Shown here: positions 33,402-42,133 of the stretch, piece after piece
How positions within the stretch are numbered: the stretch's first letter is position 1
Layout: every line of letters begins with the position of its first letter
Assembly (NCBI GenBank): GCA_016125495.1
Contig: WGLQ01000009.1
Span: 158,264-222,263, forward strand
DNA: 64,000 bases
From: Hyphomicrobiales bacterium
Lineage (GTDB): Bacteria; Pseudomonadota; Alphaproteobacteria; Rhizobiales; RI-29
Direction of reading: 5' to 3'
Position numbers and translations under genes: made by a program
Notes under the pieces: generated by a model
Told to the model about the DNA's origin: nothing
The model's database searches: none
The model's input: the letters and a program-made list of their open reading frames with translations, nothing else

Positions 33402-34453
33402 TGCCGCCGCGCGGCACAGGTCTCTGGCTGGCGGCCGGACTGGCATCGCTCGTCTTGCACGTCGCCCTGTTCATTGCATCCGTGGCCCGACCGCAGGGTG
33501 AGGCCGCGACGCCATCGGGCGCCGCGGTCGAGAGTGCATCATCGCTCGGAGGGATCATCGGCGCTCCGATCGAAGTCCAGGCCAATAAGGCGACCGAGAC
33601 ACCGGTAGCGGTTCGCCCCGTCGAGGCGACGACACGTGCGACGGAGCGGGTCCTGCAATCCCCGCTTGAGCCGGCCGAACTGCGCCCCTCCGCCGAGGTC
33701 GTCCGCCCCACGAATCTCGCCGCTGAGCAGGTGGAGACGCAAATGGTCGCCGCAACACAGGTCGAGCCGACAACCTTGCGCCCGCAGACCGCGACGGATC
33801 GCGCGACCGAACCGGCCGCCGCCATCGCATTGTTCGCCCCGCCCGCCACCACGCCATCGACGCCGATCCCGTCGAGCCATGCGGCTATCGAGCCGCCGGA
33901 CGCCGCCGCCGAGCTGACACCACCACGCGCTGATCGCAGACCCGTCCGCCGGGCAACGGGCGATCGCGCACCGGACCGCAGCAGCACGCGACGCGCCCGG
34001 ACCGTCAACCGCCCCACCGCGAGCAGAGAAGCCAAGCCGAACCCGGCGGGTCGCGTGGCCGTTGCACGACAAGCGCAGCGCCCCGAGCGCCAAAGAGCCG
34101 TCAGACCGCAGCGACAAGGGGCGGCCGTAAGCGGCAGTACCGGGCGTCGCTCAGGTGCTGGAAGCAGGCAGACGTCGGCCAGCACGACCGCCATCAATTC
34201 CTACGCCGCAAAGGTGCGTGCCCGCATCCTCTCGCGCAGCCCTCGAAGCGTCGGCGCGCGAGGGACGACGGTGATCAGCTTCGGCTTGACGTCGTCGGGC
34301 CAGTTGAGGTTTGCGTCGATCTCCCGATCCTCGGGCGATGCACGCCTCGATGCCGGTGCGCTCGCGGCGGTGCGACGCGGGGGCTTTCCCCAACCTCCAG
34401 CCGGCGCTTCCGCCGGCCAACTCAGCTTCGTCATTCCGTTCCACTTCCGATGA
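33401..34453 (+). CDS. tonB: TonB protein
   Basis: A 350-residue TonB. N-terminal signal anchor (GLWLAAGLASLVLHVALFIA, with the anchor His typical of TonB), a long Thr/Pro/Arg/Ala-rich periplasmic spacer, and a C-terminal TonB domain (about 265-350: NSYAAKVRARILSRSPR, GTTVISFGLTSSGQLRFAS, LDAGALAAVRRGGFPQPP, FVIPFHFR). ATG 33401 overlaps the stop of the second exbD (TGATG). It transmits motor energy to the outer membrane receptors. Confidence 0.92.
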   Translation: MPPRGTGLWLAAGLASLVLHVALFIASVARPQGEAATPSGAAVESASSLGGIIGAPIEVQANKATETPVAVRPVEATTRATERVLQSPLEPAELRPSAEVVRPTNLAAEQVETQMVAATQVEPTTLRPQTATDRATEPAAAIALFAPPATTPSTPIPSSHAAIEPPDAAAELTPPRADRRPVRRATGDRAPDRSSTRRARTVNRPTASREAKPNPAGRVAVARQAQRPERQRAVRPQRQGAAVSGSTGRRSGAGSRQTSASTTAINSYAAKVRARILSRSPRSVGARGTTVISFGLTSSGQLRFASISRSSGDARLDAGALAAVRRGGFPQPPAGASAGQLSFVIPFHFR

Positions 34454-35338
34454 CGTTGTCATCCGAGGCGACCTGTCCGCCACGTCCCTGGTCGCTCGAG
34501 CCCTCGATCCGTTACCATCTTCAAGGGGTCTGGGGCTCACGGTGCTCGGCCTGCCCCTTTACGCACCGTGGACAACCATGCTCTGTTCACACGAACGCCG
34601 TCCCCGCCCAAATCTGGCATGATTTATCGGTCAAACTCGCGCCAGGACCGTTCTTGCCTTCGTCGATGACGAACGCGCGATCGACCAGAGCGTAGCCCTT
34701 GCCTTCGCGGCGCAAGCATGTCGGTGAATTAATTGCCGTCGAGAACGCTTCCTGGTTTGTGCCCAAGCGCCCCTTGCGGAACAGGAAACAACGTGTCTCC
34801 CCAAGCCCCCATGAATGGGATCGTGTCCGCTTGCAGATGTCGAGCGATCACGCCGACCCGACAACAGCGTCACGGATGATGGTCGACCTAGAATGACCGC
34901 TTCCTCCGCACCGCTGACGCCATCGCGCCGGCCATGCTGGGCCTGCTCAGGGCCGCTCCGGGTCAATCGCGTTGATCCGGTGCACCGATCATGTCGCACC
35001 CGCTCAATTCCGCTCCTCACGCATTGCAGTCCACCTCGCTGCGACCGCCAAGTCAACCGGCTACGGCAGCTTCCGCCCCATACCCGCCCTGCCCCTTCTT
35101 CCGCTGCCGAAATCATGCCCAATTCCCTCGCCCTCGCGCAACCGCCTCGCCTCCCCCACCGACGCACCCGGGCTTCTCATTTCCCTCGGGTTGGGCTTCA
35201 ATGCGCCCACGAGGCGTCTGCGGGGCCGGGGGCCGGGGCCCGTCTCCGGCCGGCCAACGCCCGGCCGCCCGCGCCCCCACCCCCGGCGCCGAGGCCCTGG
35301 CGCATGGGACCCGCGCCCGAACGCTCGGAGGGATCGAC
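34454..35338. other. 885-base gene-poor stretch after tonB
   Basis: No reliable gene. Several open frames exist but lack codon structure and ribosome-binding sites. A minus-strand frame ending near 34620 contains YALVDRAFVIDEGKNGPGAS, which looks protein-like for about 25 residues but cannot be extended with confidence. The region should include the promoter of the DUF2478 gene. Confidence 0.5.
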
Positions 35339-35896
35339 ATGAGCGAGCTTGCCGCGATCCGCTATCTGCGTGGCCACGACATCGACGGCGTGCTCGGCGC
35401 CGTCTGCCGCGAACTGCGCGCGCATGGCCTCTCGATCGGCGGCCTGCTCCAGGTCTCGACCGGCGATCGCGGCGGCACGTGCGCGGCGACCACCGTCGTC
35501 GTCGACCTGCGAACGGGCGAGGAATTCAACATCTGGCAGGATCGCGGCCCCTGCGCCACCGCCTGCCGGCTCGATGAAGGCGGCCTCTCGCTCGCCGAAC
35601 CGGCGCTCCAGAAGGCCATCGAAGCGCGCGTCGACCTCCTCGTCATCAACCGCTTCGGGCGCGCCGAAAGCGTCGGGCGGGGGCTGCGGCCCTATTTCGA
35701 AGCCGCGCTCTCGGCGGGCGTTCCGGTGCTGACGGCGGTGCGCGAGCCATACGATGCGGACTGGCGGGCCTTTCATGGCGGCCTCGGGTGCGAGATCGCC
35801 TGCGATGTGCCCTCGATCGTCGCCTGGGCGGTCGCGGCGGGCAAAGCCGGCGCCGCACGGGGCGCCGCGCGGCCGGCGTCACCCGCTGGCGCCTGA
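35339..35896 (+). CDS. DUF2478-family protein
   Basis: A 185-residue soluble protein resembling DUF2478. Seen: AIRYLRGHDIDGVLGAVC, GLLQVSTGDRGGTCAATTVV, TGEEFNIWQDRGPCATACRL and DLLVINRFGRAESVGRGLRP, with VPVLTAVREPYDADWRAFHG near the end. The N-terminus resembles a P-loop NTPase layout without a clear Walker A. DUF2478 genes often lie near molybdenum transport or nitrogen fixation genes in alphaproteobacteria, but no such genes are in this window. ATG 35339 follows GGAGGG, which sets the start. It converges on the histidine kinase gene across 17 bases. Confidence 0.8.
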   Translation: MSELAAIRYLRGHDIDGVLGAVCRELRAHGLSIGGLLQVSTGDRGGTCAATTVVVDLRTGEEFNIWQDRGPCATACRLDEGGLSLAEPALQKAIEARVDLLVINRFGRAESVGRGLRPYFEAALSAGVPVLTAVREPYDADWRAFHGGLGCEIACDVPSIVAWAVAAGKAGAARGAARPASPAGA

Positions 35897-35913
35897 GGCG
35901 GCGCGCCGACCTG

Positions 35914-37530
35914 CTAGGCGTGCGGCAGCACGATGCGGAACGTGGCGCCCGGCCCGGTCAGCCCCTCGCCGCCCGCTGGCAAGAGTTCGATGGATCCGCC
36001 CGCGGCCCGCACCAGTTCCGCCGAGATCGCGAGACCGAGCCCGGTGCCACCACGCTTGCCGGACCCGTGGAAGGCGCGGAACAGCACCTTGCGCGCGGCT
36101 GGCGGAACGCCCGGCCCCGTGTCGGCAACCTCGATCACCACACCGCGCTCGTCGCGCACCGCCCGCACCGTGATCATGTCGGCTGGCGCCGCGCTCGCAT
36201 TGCGCTCTCCGCCGTTGAGCACCGGTGCGCGCCCGCCGCCCTCCTCGCGCCGCTGGTCGAGCGCCTGTAGGGCATTGCGGCAGAGGTTGGAGAGCACGCG
36301 ATAGAGCTGGTCGCGATCGGCCTTGACGGCGAACCCCGCCGCCACGCGCATGTCGAACTCGATCTCACGGGCGCGCGGCAGCCCGAGCGCCTCGCCGACC
36401 TCGGCCACGAGATCGCGCAGCAGGAAGCGCACCGGCTGCGGCGGCAGTTCCTCGGCGCGGCCATAGTGCAGCGTGTCGGTGCAGAGCCGGATGGCCCGGT
36501 CGATCGAGTTCATCAGCTTGGGCGCGAAACGGCGCACCGTCGGATGCTCGATCGTCTCGAGCTGGTCGGAGATCAATTGCGCGCTCGCCAGCATGTTGCG
36601 CAGGTCGTGGTTGATCTTGCTGACCGCGAGGCCGAGCGAGGCGAGCCGCGCCTTGTTCTTCAGCGACTGACGCAACTGGCTCTGCATGCGGGCGAGTTCG
36701 TGCTCGGCACGCCCGATCTCGTCCCGCCGACCGCTCGGCACGATGATGCGCGAGGCATCCTCCGGGTCCTGCGAGAAGCGGATCATGTTCTGCATCATCG
36801 CCCGCATCGGCCGCACGAAGAGCGCGTTGAGCGCCAGATAGACGAGCACGGCCGCGAATAGCGAGATGATGATCGAGAGCCCCAGGATGTTGAGACCGTA
36901 GTCGACCATCGCCTTCCTGAGGGGCGCTTCCGGCAGGACGATCTCGATGAGGTCGGCATGGCTGAAGCCCGGATTGCCGCGCACCGCGATCATCCGGCCC
37001 TCGGGCGCAACGAACACCGCGAGCGCGTCCGTCACCAGCCCCCAGCGCGAGGCGGCGGTGAGATCGACGAAGGCATGGACATCGGGCGGCATGTCGTCGC
37101 GGATGATCAGCCGCCGCTGGTCGGCGCGCCGGAAGGCGATCGACTTGACTTGCGCGGAATCCAGCAACTCGTCGCGGAGCGACATTGGCAGCGTGCCGTC
37201 CTCGGCGAGTTCGGAGGCAACCGAGGCGATCTGCGCGGCGACCAGCCGATCGTTCAGCCAGTTGCGCCGGAAATTGGCGACCGAGGGAACGAAAACGAAG
37301 ACTTCCACCACCATGACGGCCGCGAGCGTCACCAGCAGCAGCTTGCGCGAGAGCGAACCGCCGACCGGCACCGGGCCGATCGCCCGGGCCTCGCCAGCCG
37401 TGGCCGCGTCGGCGGGCGCCCCCGCGTCCTCCCCGGCATCGATGTGTCCGACGGAACCGGTCGGCCGGCCCCCGTGCGCACCGCGCGCACGCTGGACCTC
37501 GGGGGTCTCGATCTCGTCGTTCACGCCCAT
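35914..37530 (-). CDS. Membrane-bound sensor histidine kinase (orphan)
   Basis: A 538-residue sensor kinase. Disordered Ala/Pro/Gly-rich N-terminus (1-60), membrane helix 1 (about 63-84), a periplasmic domain (about 85-210), membrane helix 2 (about 214-236), HAMP-like segment, then the phospho-acceptor region with GLAVSKINHDLRNMLASAQL (His308 predicted), N-box VLSNLCRNALQAL, G1 VIEVADTGPGVP and G2 GTGLGLAISAELV. The variant H-box HDLRN is found in some alphaproteobacterial kinases. No response regulator is near, so partner and stimulus are unknown. ATG 37530 is the first methionine that avoids an implausible upstream extension. Confidence 0.88.
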   Translation of the reverse strand: MGVNDEIETPEVQRARGAHGGRPTGSVGHIDAGEDAGAPADAATAGEARAIGPVPVGGSLSRKLLLVTLAAVMVVEVFVFVPSVANFRRNWLNDRLVAAQIASVASELAEDGTLPMSLRDELLDSAQVKSIAFRRADQRRLIIRDDMPPDVHAFVDLTAASRWGLVTDALAVFVAPEGRMIAVRGNPGFSHADLIEIVLPEAPLRKAMVDYGLNILGLSIIISLFAAVLVYLALNALFVRPMRAMMQNMIRFSQDPEDASRIIVPSGRRDEIGRAEHELARMQSQLRQSLKNKARLASLGLAVSKINHDLRNMLASAQLISDQLETIEHPTVRRFAPKLMNSIDRAIRLCTDTLHYGRAEELPPQPVRFLLRDLVAEVGEALGLPRAREIEFDMRVAAGFAVKADRDQLYRVLSNLCRNALQALDQRREEGGGRAPVLNGGERNASAAPADMITVRAVRDERGVVIEVADTGPGVPPAARKVLFRAFHGSGKRGGTGLGLAISAELVRAAGGSIELLPAGGEGLTGPGATFRIVLPHA

Positions 37531-37673
37531 CGACCAGTCACTCGTCGTTCTCGCTTCCGCCGTCGGCCGCTGTCCGGGCGCCGGTCGCCCGCCGCCCACC
37601 CCTTGCGAACCCGATGCCAGCACGCCGTGCGAACCGGCGCCCGAGAGCGATACGCAGGTCCGCCGTGCCCGGC

Positions 37674-39107
37674 TCAGCCGAAGCGCCGAAGGAACGCGAC
37701 CGCCCGCCGCACCAGCGGATTGGCGAGGCTGGGCAGGAAGTACGTGTAGGCGACCCGCTTGTTCACCTCCGAAAGCGTCGGATAGGGCGAAATGAATGCC
37801 GTCATCGCCTTGATCTTCAGACCCGAGGAAATGGCGAGCGCCCACATCTGGATCAGTTCACCCGCCTTGTCGCCCATGATGGTGGCGCCGAGGATCCGCC
37901 CTCCGCGCCCGACCACGACCTTGACCATGCCGCCGGTGATGCGCTCGGCCTGCGCCCGATCGTTCTCGTGGTAGGGCCAGCGCAGGACGCCGAACTTGAG
38001 CCGGCGCTTTGTGGCCTCGTCCTCGCTGAGCCCGACGTGCGCCAGTTCCGGGTCCGTGAAGGTCACCCAGGGCACGATGTCGTTGTTCACCTTGACCGGC
38101 AGCCGAAAGAGCGCCTGTCGCACCACGATCCCGGCATGATAGTTCGCAACGTGCGTGAATTGCAGCCCGCCCGTGACGTCGCCGATCGCCCAGACCTTGG
38201 AGTTCGAGGTCTTGAGGTTGGCGCCGACCTTGATGCCGCGGCGATCGAAGCGGATCCCAGCCGCTTCGAGGGCAAGTCCCTCGACGTTGGGCTGACGGCC
38301 GGTGGCGACGAGAAGATGCGAGCCCTCGACGACGCCCTGCTCGGTTCCGCGCGAGACGGCGACGCGAACGCCGCCCTTGCCGCCCGGCTCCACCCCCTCG
38401 ACGCGCACGCCCTCCTCGATGGTGATGCCTTCGTCACGCAGGGCCCGGAGCACCGGTTGCGTCAACTCCGGATCGTCCTTGGCGAGGGCCTTGGCGCCTT
38501 CGAGCACGGTGACGCGACTGCCGAGGCGATGATGGGCCTGCGCCATCTCGAGCCCGATCGGCCCGCCACCGATGACGATGAGATGCTCGAGCTTCTCGCC
38601 GTTCTCGAAGATCGATTCGTTGGTGAAATAGGTCACCTTGTCGAGGCCGGGGATCGGCGGCACGAACGGCGAGGAGCCCGTCGCCACGACGAAGCGCCGC
38701 GCCTTGATCTCATAGGGACCGGCAACGACCGTCGAAGCGTCCTTGAAGCGACCGCTTTCCTGGATAACTTTGACGCCGAGGCCCGTGAAGCGCTCGACGG
38801 AATCGTTGGGCTCGATGGTGGAGATCACATTCCACACGTGGTCACGTACCGCCGCGTGGTTGATCACCGGACTGGTCGGCGAGATGCCGAAGGCACGCGT
38901 TCCCTGTGAGCGCATCAGCTGCGCGCGCTTGCCGGCCGCCAGCAGCGCCTTGGATGGCACACAGCCTCGATAGAGGCAGTCGCCTCCCATCATGCCCCGC
39001 TCGATCAGCACGACGCTGGTCCCGAGCTGTGAGGCCGCCGCCGCGACGGAAAGCCCGCCGGCGCCACCACCGATGACGCACAGATCCGGTCTGAGCAACT
39101 CGCCCAT
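37674..39107 (-). CDS. FAD/NAD(P) disulfide oxidoreductase, mercuric-reductase/dihydrolipoamide-dehydrogenase-like
   Basis: A 477-residue class I flavoprotein disulfide reductase. The N-terminal FAD motif CVIGGGAGGLSVAAAA, the redox pair in GGDCLYRGCVPSKALL, the NAD(P) motif VIGGGPIGLEMAQAH, and SNSKVWAIGDVTGG are seen. The C-terminal catalytic His expected in HPT of dihydrolipoamide dehydrogenase is replaced: the sequence reads ISPYPTLSEVNKR. That is usual in the subgroup encoded beside TVP38/TMEM64 genes, as here, and argues against a lipoamide role. Start 39107 has a GGGAG site. A mercury-detoxification role is not supported (no N-terminal metal-binding domain or C-terminal Cys pair). Confidence 0.85.
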   Translation of the reverse strand: MGELLRPDLCVIGGGAGGLSVAAAASQLGTSVVLIERGMMGGDCLYRGCVPSKALLAAGKRAQLMRSQGTRAFGISPTSPVINHAAVRDHVWNVISTIEPNDSVERFTGLGVKVIQESGRFKDASTVVAGPYEIKARRFVVATGSSPFVPPIPGLDKVTYFTNESIFENGEKLEHLIVIGGGPIGLEMAQAHHRLGSRVTVLEGAKALAKDDPELTQPVLRALRDEGITIEEGVRVEGVEPGGKGGVRVAVSRGTEQGVVEGSHLLVATGRQPNVEGLALEAAGIRFDRRGIKVGANLKTSNSKVWAIGDVTGGLQFTHVANYHAGIVVRQALFRLPVKVNNDIVPWVTFTDPELAHVGLSEDEATKRRLKFGVLRWPYHENDRAQAERITGGMVKVVVGRGGRILGATIMGDKAGELIQMWALAISSGLKIKAMTAFISPYPTLSEVNKRVAYTYFLPSLANPLVRRAVAFLRRFG

Positions 39108-39214
39108 GCCTAGCTCCCTATTGAGGGCCGATCCCCGACACGACCGACATCGGCGGCGCCGCACGAGCCCGAATTCTTACAGCAGATGTTGTTCGTCACG
39201 ATAGCCGGACGCGC

Positions 39215-39997
39215 TCAGCCGCCCGCGTTGCGCCCGGAGAAGCGCTTGATGACGACCGGAATGAGGGCGACGACGGCGAGTGCCGCGAAGGCCGCAACGA
39301 GTTCCGCGGTGACGAGATCCCCGAGCGAGAGTTCGTAGTGGCAGGTTTGCGTACCGCCCGCCGCGAGGCACGCCCGATACCCGGCGTTGGCCTTCTCGAA
39401 GATGCTTCCGGCTCCCTCACCCAGCAACGAATAGGCGGCCGTTCCCGGAATGATGCCGAGAAAAGTGCCGATCACGTAGGTTCTGAGCGGCACGCCGATG
39501 AGGCCCGGCACCACATTGACCACGAAAAACGGGAACGCCGGCACCAGGCGCAGGAACAGCATGTAGCTCAGCGCGTTCTCCTGAAAGCCGGCGCGCAATC
39601 GCTCCACCCAGGCACCTGCCCGCGCCGCCAGCGCTTCCCCGAGTGAGGATTTCACGATGAGGAACAGCGCCGTCGCCCCGATCGTCGCCCCGACGACCGT
39701 CGCTGGCACCGCCGCGAGGGCGCCGAACACGAGCCCGCCCCCGATCGTCATCACCGAGCCGACCGGCGGAATGACGACCACCGCGACAGCATAGGCAACG
39801 ACGAATATCAGCAGCGCCAACAGCAGGTTCTCGCTGGCGAACGCCTGGATGGCCCCGAGGTTGAGTCCGATCTCCCGGATGAGCGCTGTGTGCCAGCCCA
39901 TCGAGAAGACCAGGGTCAGCGCCGCCGCCAGAATGGCGAGCGGCACGAAGCGTTTCAGGCTCGAGCCCGGCCGGGCATCCTGCGGCGAGTCGGTCAT
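39215..39997 (-). CDS. TVP38/TMEM64 family membrane protein (DedA/VTT-like)
   Basis: A 260-residue membrane protein with about six hydrophobic segments. Features of the VTT family: VVIPPVGSVMTIGGGLVFG, the loop FLRLVPAFPFFVVNVVPGL with the Arg and Pro-Phe motif, and GTFLGIIPGTAAYSLLG. Relatives act as lipid scramblases or flippases in other organisms, but function here is not known. It lies between the disulfide oxidoreductase and DUF547 genes in the same orientation. Start 39997 has a GGGAGATGAGAAT site. Confidence 0.88.
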   Translation of the reverse strand: MTDSPQDARPGSSLKRFVPLAILAAALTLVFSMGWHTALIREIGLNLGAIQAFASENLLLALLIFVVAYAVAVVVIPPVGSVMTIGGGLVFGALAAVPATVVGATIGATALFLIVKSSLGEALAARAGAWVERLRAGFQENALSYMLFLRLVPAFPFFVVNVVPGLIGVPLRTYVIGTFLGIIPGTAAYSLLGEGAGSIFEKANAGYRACLAAGGTQTCHYELSLGDLVTAELVAAFAALAVVALIPVVIKRFSGRNAGG

Positions 39998-40067
39998 ATT
40001 CTCATCTCCCCGCCAGGATGGCCGAGCCGGGCCATCGCTCGTCACCGTGGTCGGCGATTGCGCCCGC

Positions 40068-40952
40068 TCAGCCCGCGACATCGTTCAGGCTCCAGTCGTA
40101 GTGATAATCGTCGATGGTCTTGGCGCGCGCCAGGGCCTCGCCGGTCGCACCCTCAGCGTACTTGCGCAGATGCGACAGCACACCCGCCTCGTCGCCCCCG
40201 AAATCCTCCGCGAACCAGTCGTAGATCGAGGACGCCGTCAGCTCGCCTCCGGTGAAGGAGACGCCTCGCGCGCTGTTGACATAAGCCGTCGCGCCGGCCT
40301 CGAGCTGGGCTTCGAGCGTTGGGCCCTCGAAAGCGCTGGTACCGAGATTGGGACAGCCGACGGAAGCGCAATTGACGGCGTAGTGCACACGCGGATCGCC
40401 GAAGCCGGGCCGCATGATGTCGTGCTCGATGTTGTTGAGCGTGAGGTCCTGACCGGCGATCGTGACCACCTTGGCGTCCCAGGGACCGCCCGTGAAGGTC
40501 GACAGGAGACTGCCGCCGAGCGAGATCTTCTTGATGCTCTCGACCGGATAGGCGTCAAGCACGACATCGATCGTCTTGGCATTGTAGAGGTTTGCCCAGT
40601 AGGCGTACTGCTGCGAACGCGAAAGCTGCCTCGGGTCGACCGCTGCAAGTTCGCTGAGATAGGCCGCGAGTTCGGCCCGGCCCTGCGCCTTCCAGCCGCG
40701 ATAGTCGACACGGTTGAGCCCGTCGGCGCCCGGCTTGACATACGTGGCGAGCAACTGGCTCCAGCGTTCATGCGTCATCGACGTGCCGGCCGCGTCGGTA
40801 CGTGGCGCAAAGAAGTCGCCGGCGTCCAGCGCGAAGGCCCTGCCCGCCCCGAGCCCGATGCCCGCGAGCACCAACCCACCCGTCACGAACGACCTGCGCG
40901 TGGTCCCGGAGCGTCCCATCATCACCGGGCTCGTGTCCGCAAGCTCTGCCAT
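40068..40952 (-). CDS. DUF547 family secreted protein with Tat signal
   Basis: A 294-residue protein with a twin-arginine signal GTTRRSFVTGGLVLAG and a mature DUF547-type domain: YANLYNAKTIDVVLDAYP, LNNIEHDIMRPGFGDPRVHY and AVNCASVGCPNLG, whose Cys-containing stretch is diagnostic. The C-terminus includes IYDWFAEDFGG. DUF547 proteins have a papain/transglutaminase-like fold in some predictions and no established function. It heads a three-gene minus-strand unit with the TVP38-like and MerA-like genes, a grouping also found elsewhere. Start at 40952 has AAGGAACGAG. Confidence 0.88.
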   Translation of the reverse strand: MAELADTSPVMMGRSGTTRRSFVTGGLVLAGIGLGAGRAFALDAGDFFAPRTDAAGTSMTHERWSQLLATYVKPGADGLNRVDYRGWKAQGRAELAAYLSELAAVDPRQLSRSQQYAYWANLYNAKTIDVVLDAYPVESIKKISLGGSLLSTFTGGPWDAKVVTIAGQDLTLNNIEHDIMRPGFGDPRVHYAVNCASVGCPNLGTSAFEGPTLEAQLEAGATAYVNSARGVSFTGGELTASSIYDWFAEDFGGDEAGVLSHLRKYAEGATGEALARAKTIDDYHYDWSLNDVAG

Positions 40953-41302
40953 CTCGTTCCTTGCTCCGTCCCTTGCCGTGCCCTGGTCCTGGCACGAGCA
41001 TGCAGATAGCGGAGCCCATGCGCCACCAGAACGGCCTCTCTCGCGTTCGTGACCGACTGTCAGATGAATTGAAGAAGGGCCTTGTGCGGATCACTGCGCA
41101 TGGGCACCTCGACGTCGGGCGTGCATGCAAGTTGCCATTCCTGGCTCGTTCACACGCCAGCGAGATTGACTTTGCCGGCACCTCCGCACTACACCCTGCA
41201 CATTCCGAATTGCCGGTGCTGGTCGCTGCCGATCCATGAGGCGTGTCCAATGGACCTGGATCGCTGCACGCCACCCGTTCGTCATCCTCGAGGAGGAGTT
41301 GC
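40953..41302. other. 350-base gap before rpmH
   Basis: Holds promoters for the divergent DUF547 gene and for rpmH. No gene is seen. There is no dnaA gene beside rpmH here. Confidence 0.5.
41166..41195 (+). promoter_or_regulatory. Candidate sigma-70 promoter of rpmH
   Basis: TTGACT at 41166 and TACACC at 41190 are separated by 18 bases, about 108 bases before the rpmH start. The -35 is perfect in five of six positions; the -10 is poor, so the site is tentative. Confidence 0.35.
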
Positions 41303-41437
41303 ATGAAACGTACTTTTCAGCCCTCGCGGCTCGTGCGCAAGCGCCGCCACGGCTTCCGTGCACGCATGGCCACGAAGGGCGGCCGCAAGGTTATCGCCCG
41401 TCGCCGGCGTATCGGCCGCAAGCGGCTTTCGGCCTAG
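41303..41437 (+). CDS. rpmH: 50S ribosomal protein L34
   Basis: A 44-residue, highly basic protein with the L34 start [19 protein letters not shown] and the ending [20 protein letters not shown] lies at 41291, ideal for translation. It begins the rpmH-rnpA-yidC-engB order. Nothing unusual. Confidence 0.98.
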   Translation: MKRTFQPSRLVRKRRHGFRARMATKGGRKVIARRRRIGRKRLSA

Positions 41438-41548
41438 GCGACGGTGCGCGGGTCGGCCGGCGTCGCCCACGCGCGAGTTTGCGGTCGCGGGCTGGGGTCG
41501 CATGGCACGCCTCGCTCTCACGCCAATTGGCACGGGGGCTATCGGCCA

Positions 41549-42010
41549 ATGCTTCGACGCCGCTCACCAGCCCATTCCCTGCGCAAGCGGGCACGATTCC
41601 TCGCCCTGCGGGACGCTCCGAACTGGTCGGTTCCGGCCGCGCTGGTGGCCGGCGCGCGTCGCCCGGTGCCCGATGGGCAGCCTTCTGGACCGGCCCGCGT
41701 CGGCTTCACCGTCACCAAGAAGCTCGGCAACGCGGTGGTCCGCAATCGCATCCGCCGGCGCCTGCGCGAAGCCGTGCGGCTGCTCGGCGAAGATGCGCTG
41801 CGCGACGGCTTCGATTATGTGTTGATTGCCAGAACCGCCGCGTTAAAACAGCCCTTCGATGCCCTGACCGTCGACTTGGCGAGCGCGGTCGATCAGATCA
41901 ACTCCGGCCGGGCCCGCAGGGCTGGTGAACGCCATCCGCGCCGCAAGGGCGGGGGGCGAGCACCAGCGCAGCGTGGCTCGCCGAGCGTAGCCCGGCCGAC
42001 GCGCCCATGA
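41549..42010 (+). CDS. rnpA: Ribonuclease P protein component
   Basis: A 153-residue protein with the RNase P signature FTVTKKLGNAVVRNRIRRRL and the N-terminal part LRKRARFLALRDAPNW. It helps the RNA component in tRNA 5' processing. The C-terminal 40 residues are basic and disordered, longer than usual. ATG 41549 begins the expected MLRRRSPAHSL. yidD, often the next gene, is absent; yidC follows after 123 bases. Confidence 0.95.
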   Translation: MLRRRSPAHSLRKRARFLALRDAPNWSVPAALVAGARRPVPDGQPSGPARVGFTVTKKLGNAVVRNRIRRRLREAVRLLGEDALRDGFDYVLIARTAALKQPFDALTVDLASAVDQINSGRARRAGERHPRRKGGGRAPAQRGSPSVARPTRP

Positions 42011-42133
42011 TGACCGACCCGGGCGCGTCGCGGCCTGCCCGGCGGGATCGCTCGCCCGAAGCCGGCGCGGCCGCGCCCGATCCGAGACGGTGCGGAATGC
42101 CTGACACTCCCCTCGAGCGCGCGGAACCCCACG

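Noticed and set aside
34631..35167. Minus-strand frame in the gap after tonB
   Set aside because: Composition is unlike a gene, and the short protein-like piece nearby (34620-34760) lies in another phase and cannot be extended.
37674..39107. Mercuric reductase
   Set aside because: No heavy-metal-binding N-terminus, no C-terminal Cys pair and no mer genes nearby.
42011..42133. yidD between rnpA and yidC
   Set aside because: The 123-base gap is too short for yidD, and no YidD motif is present.
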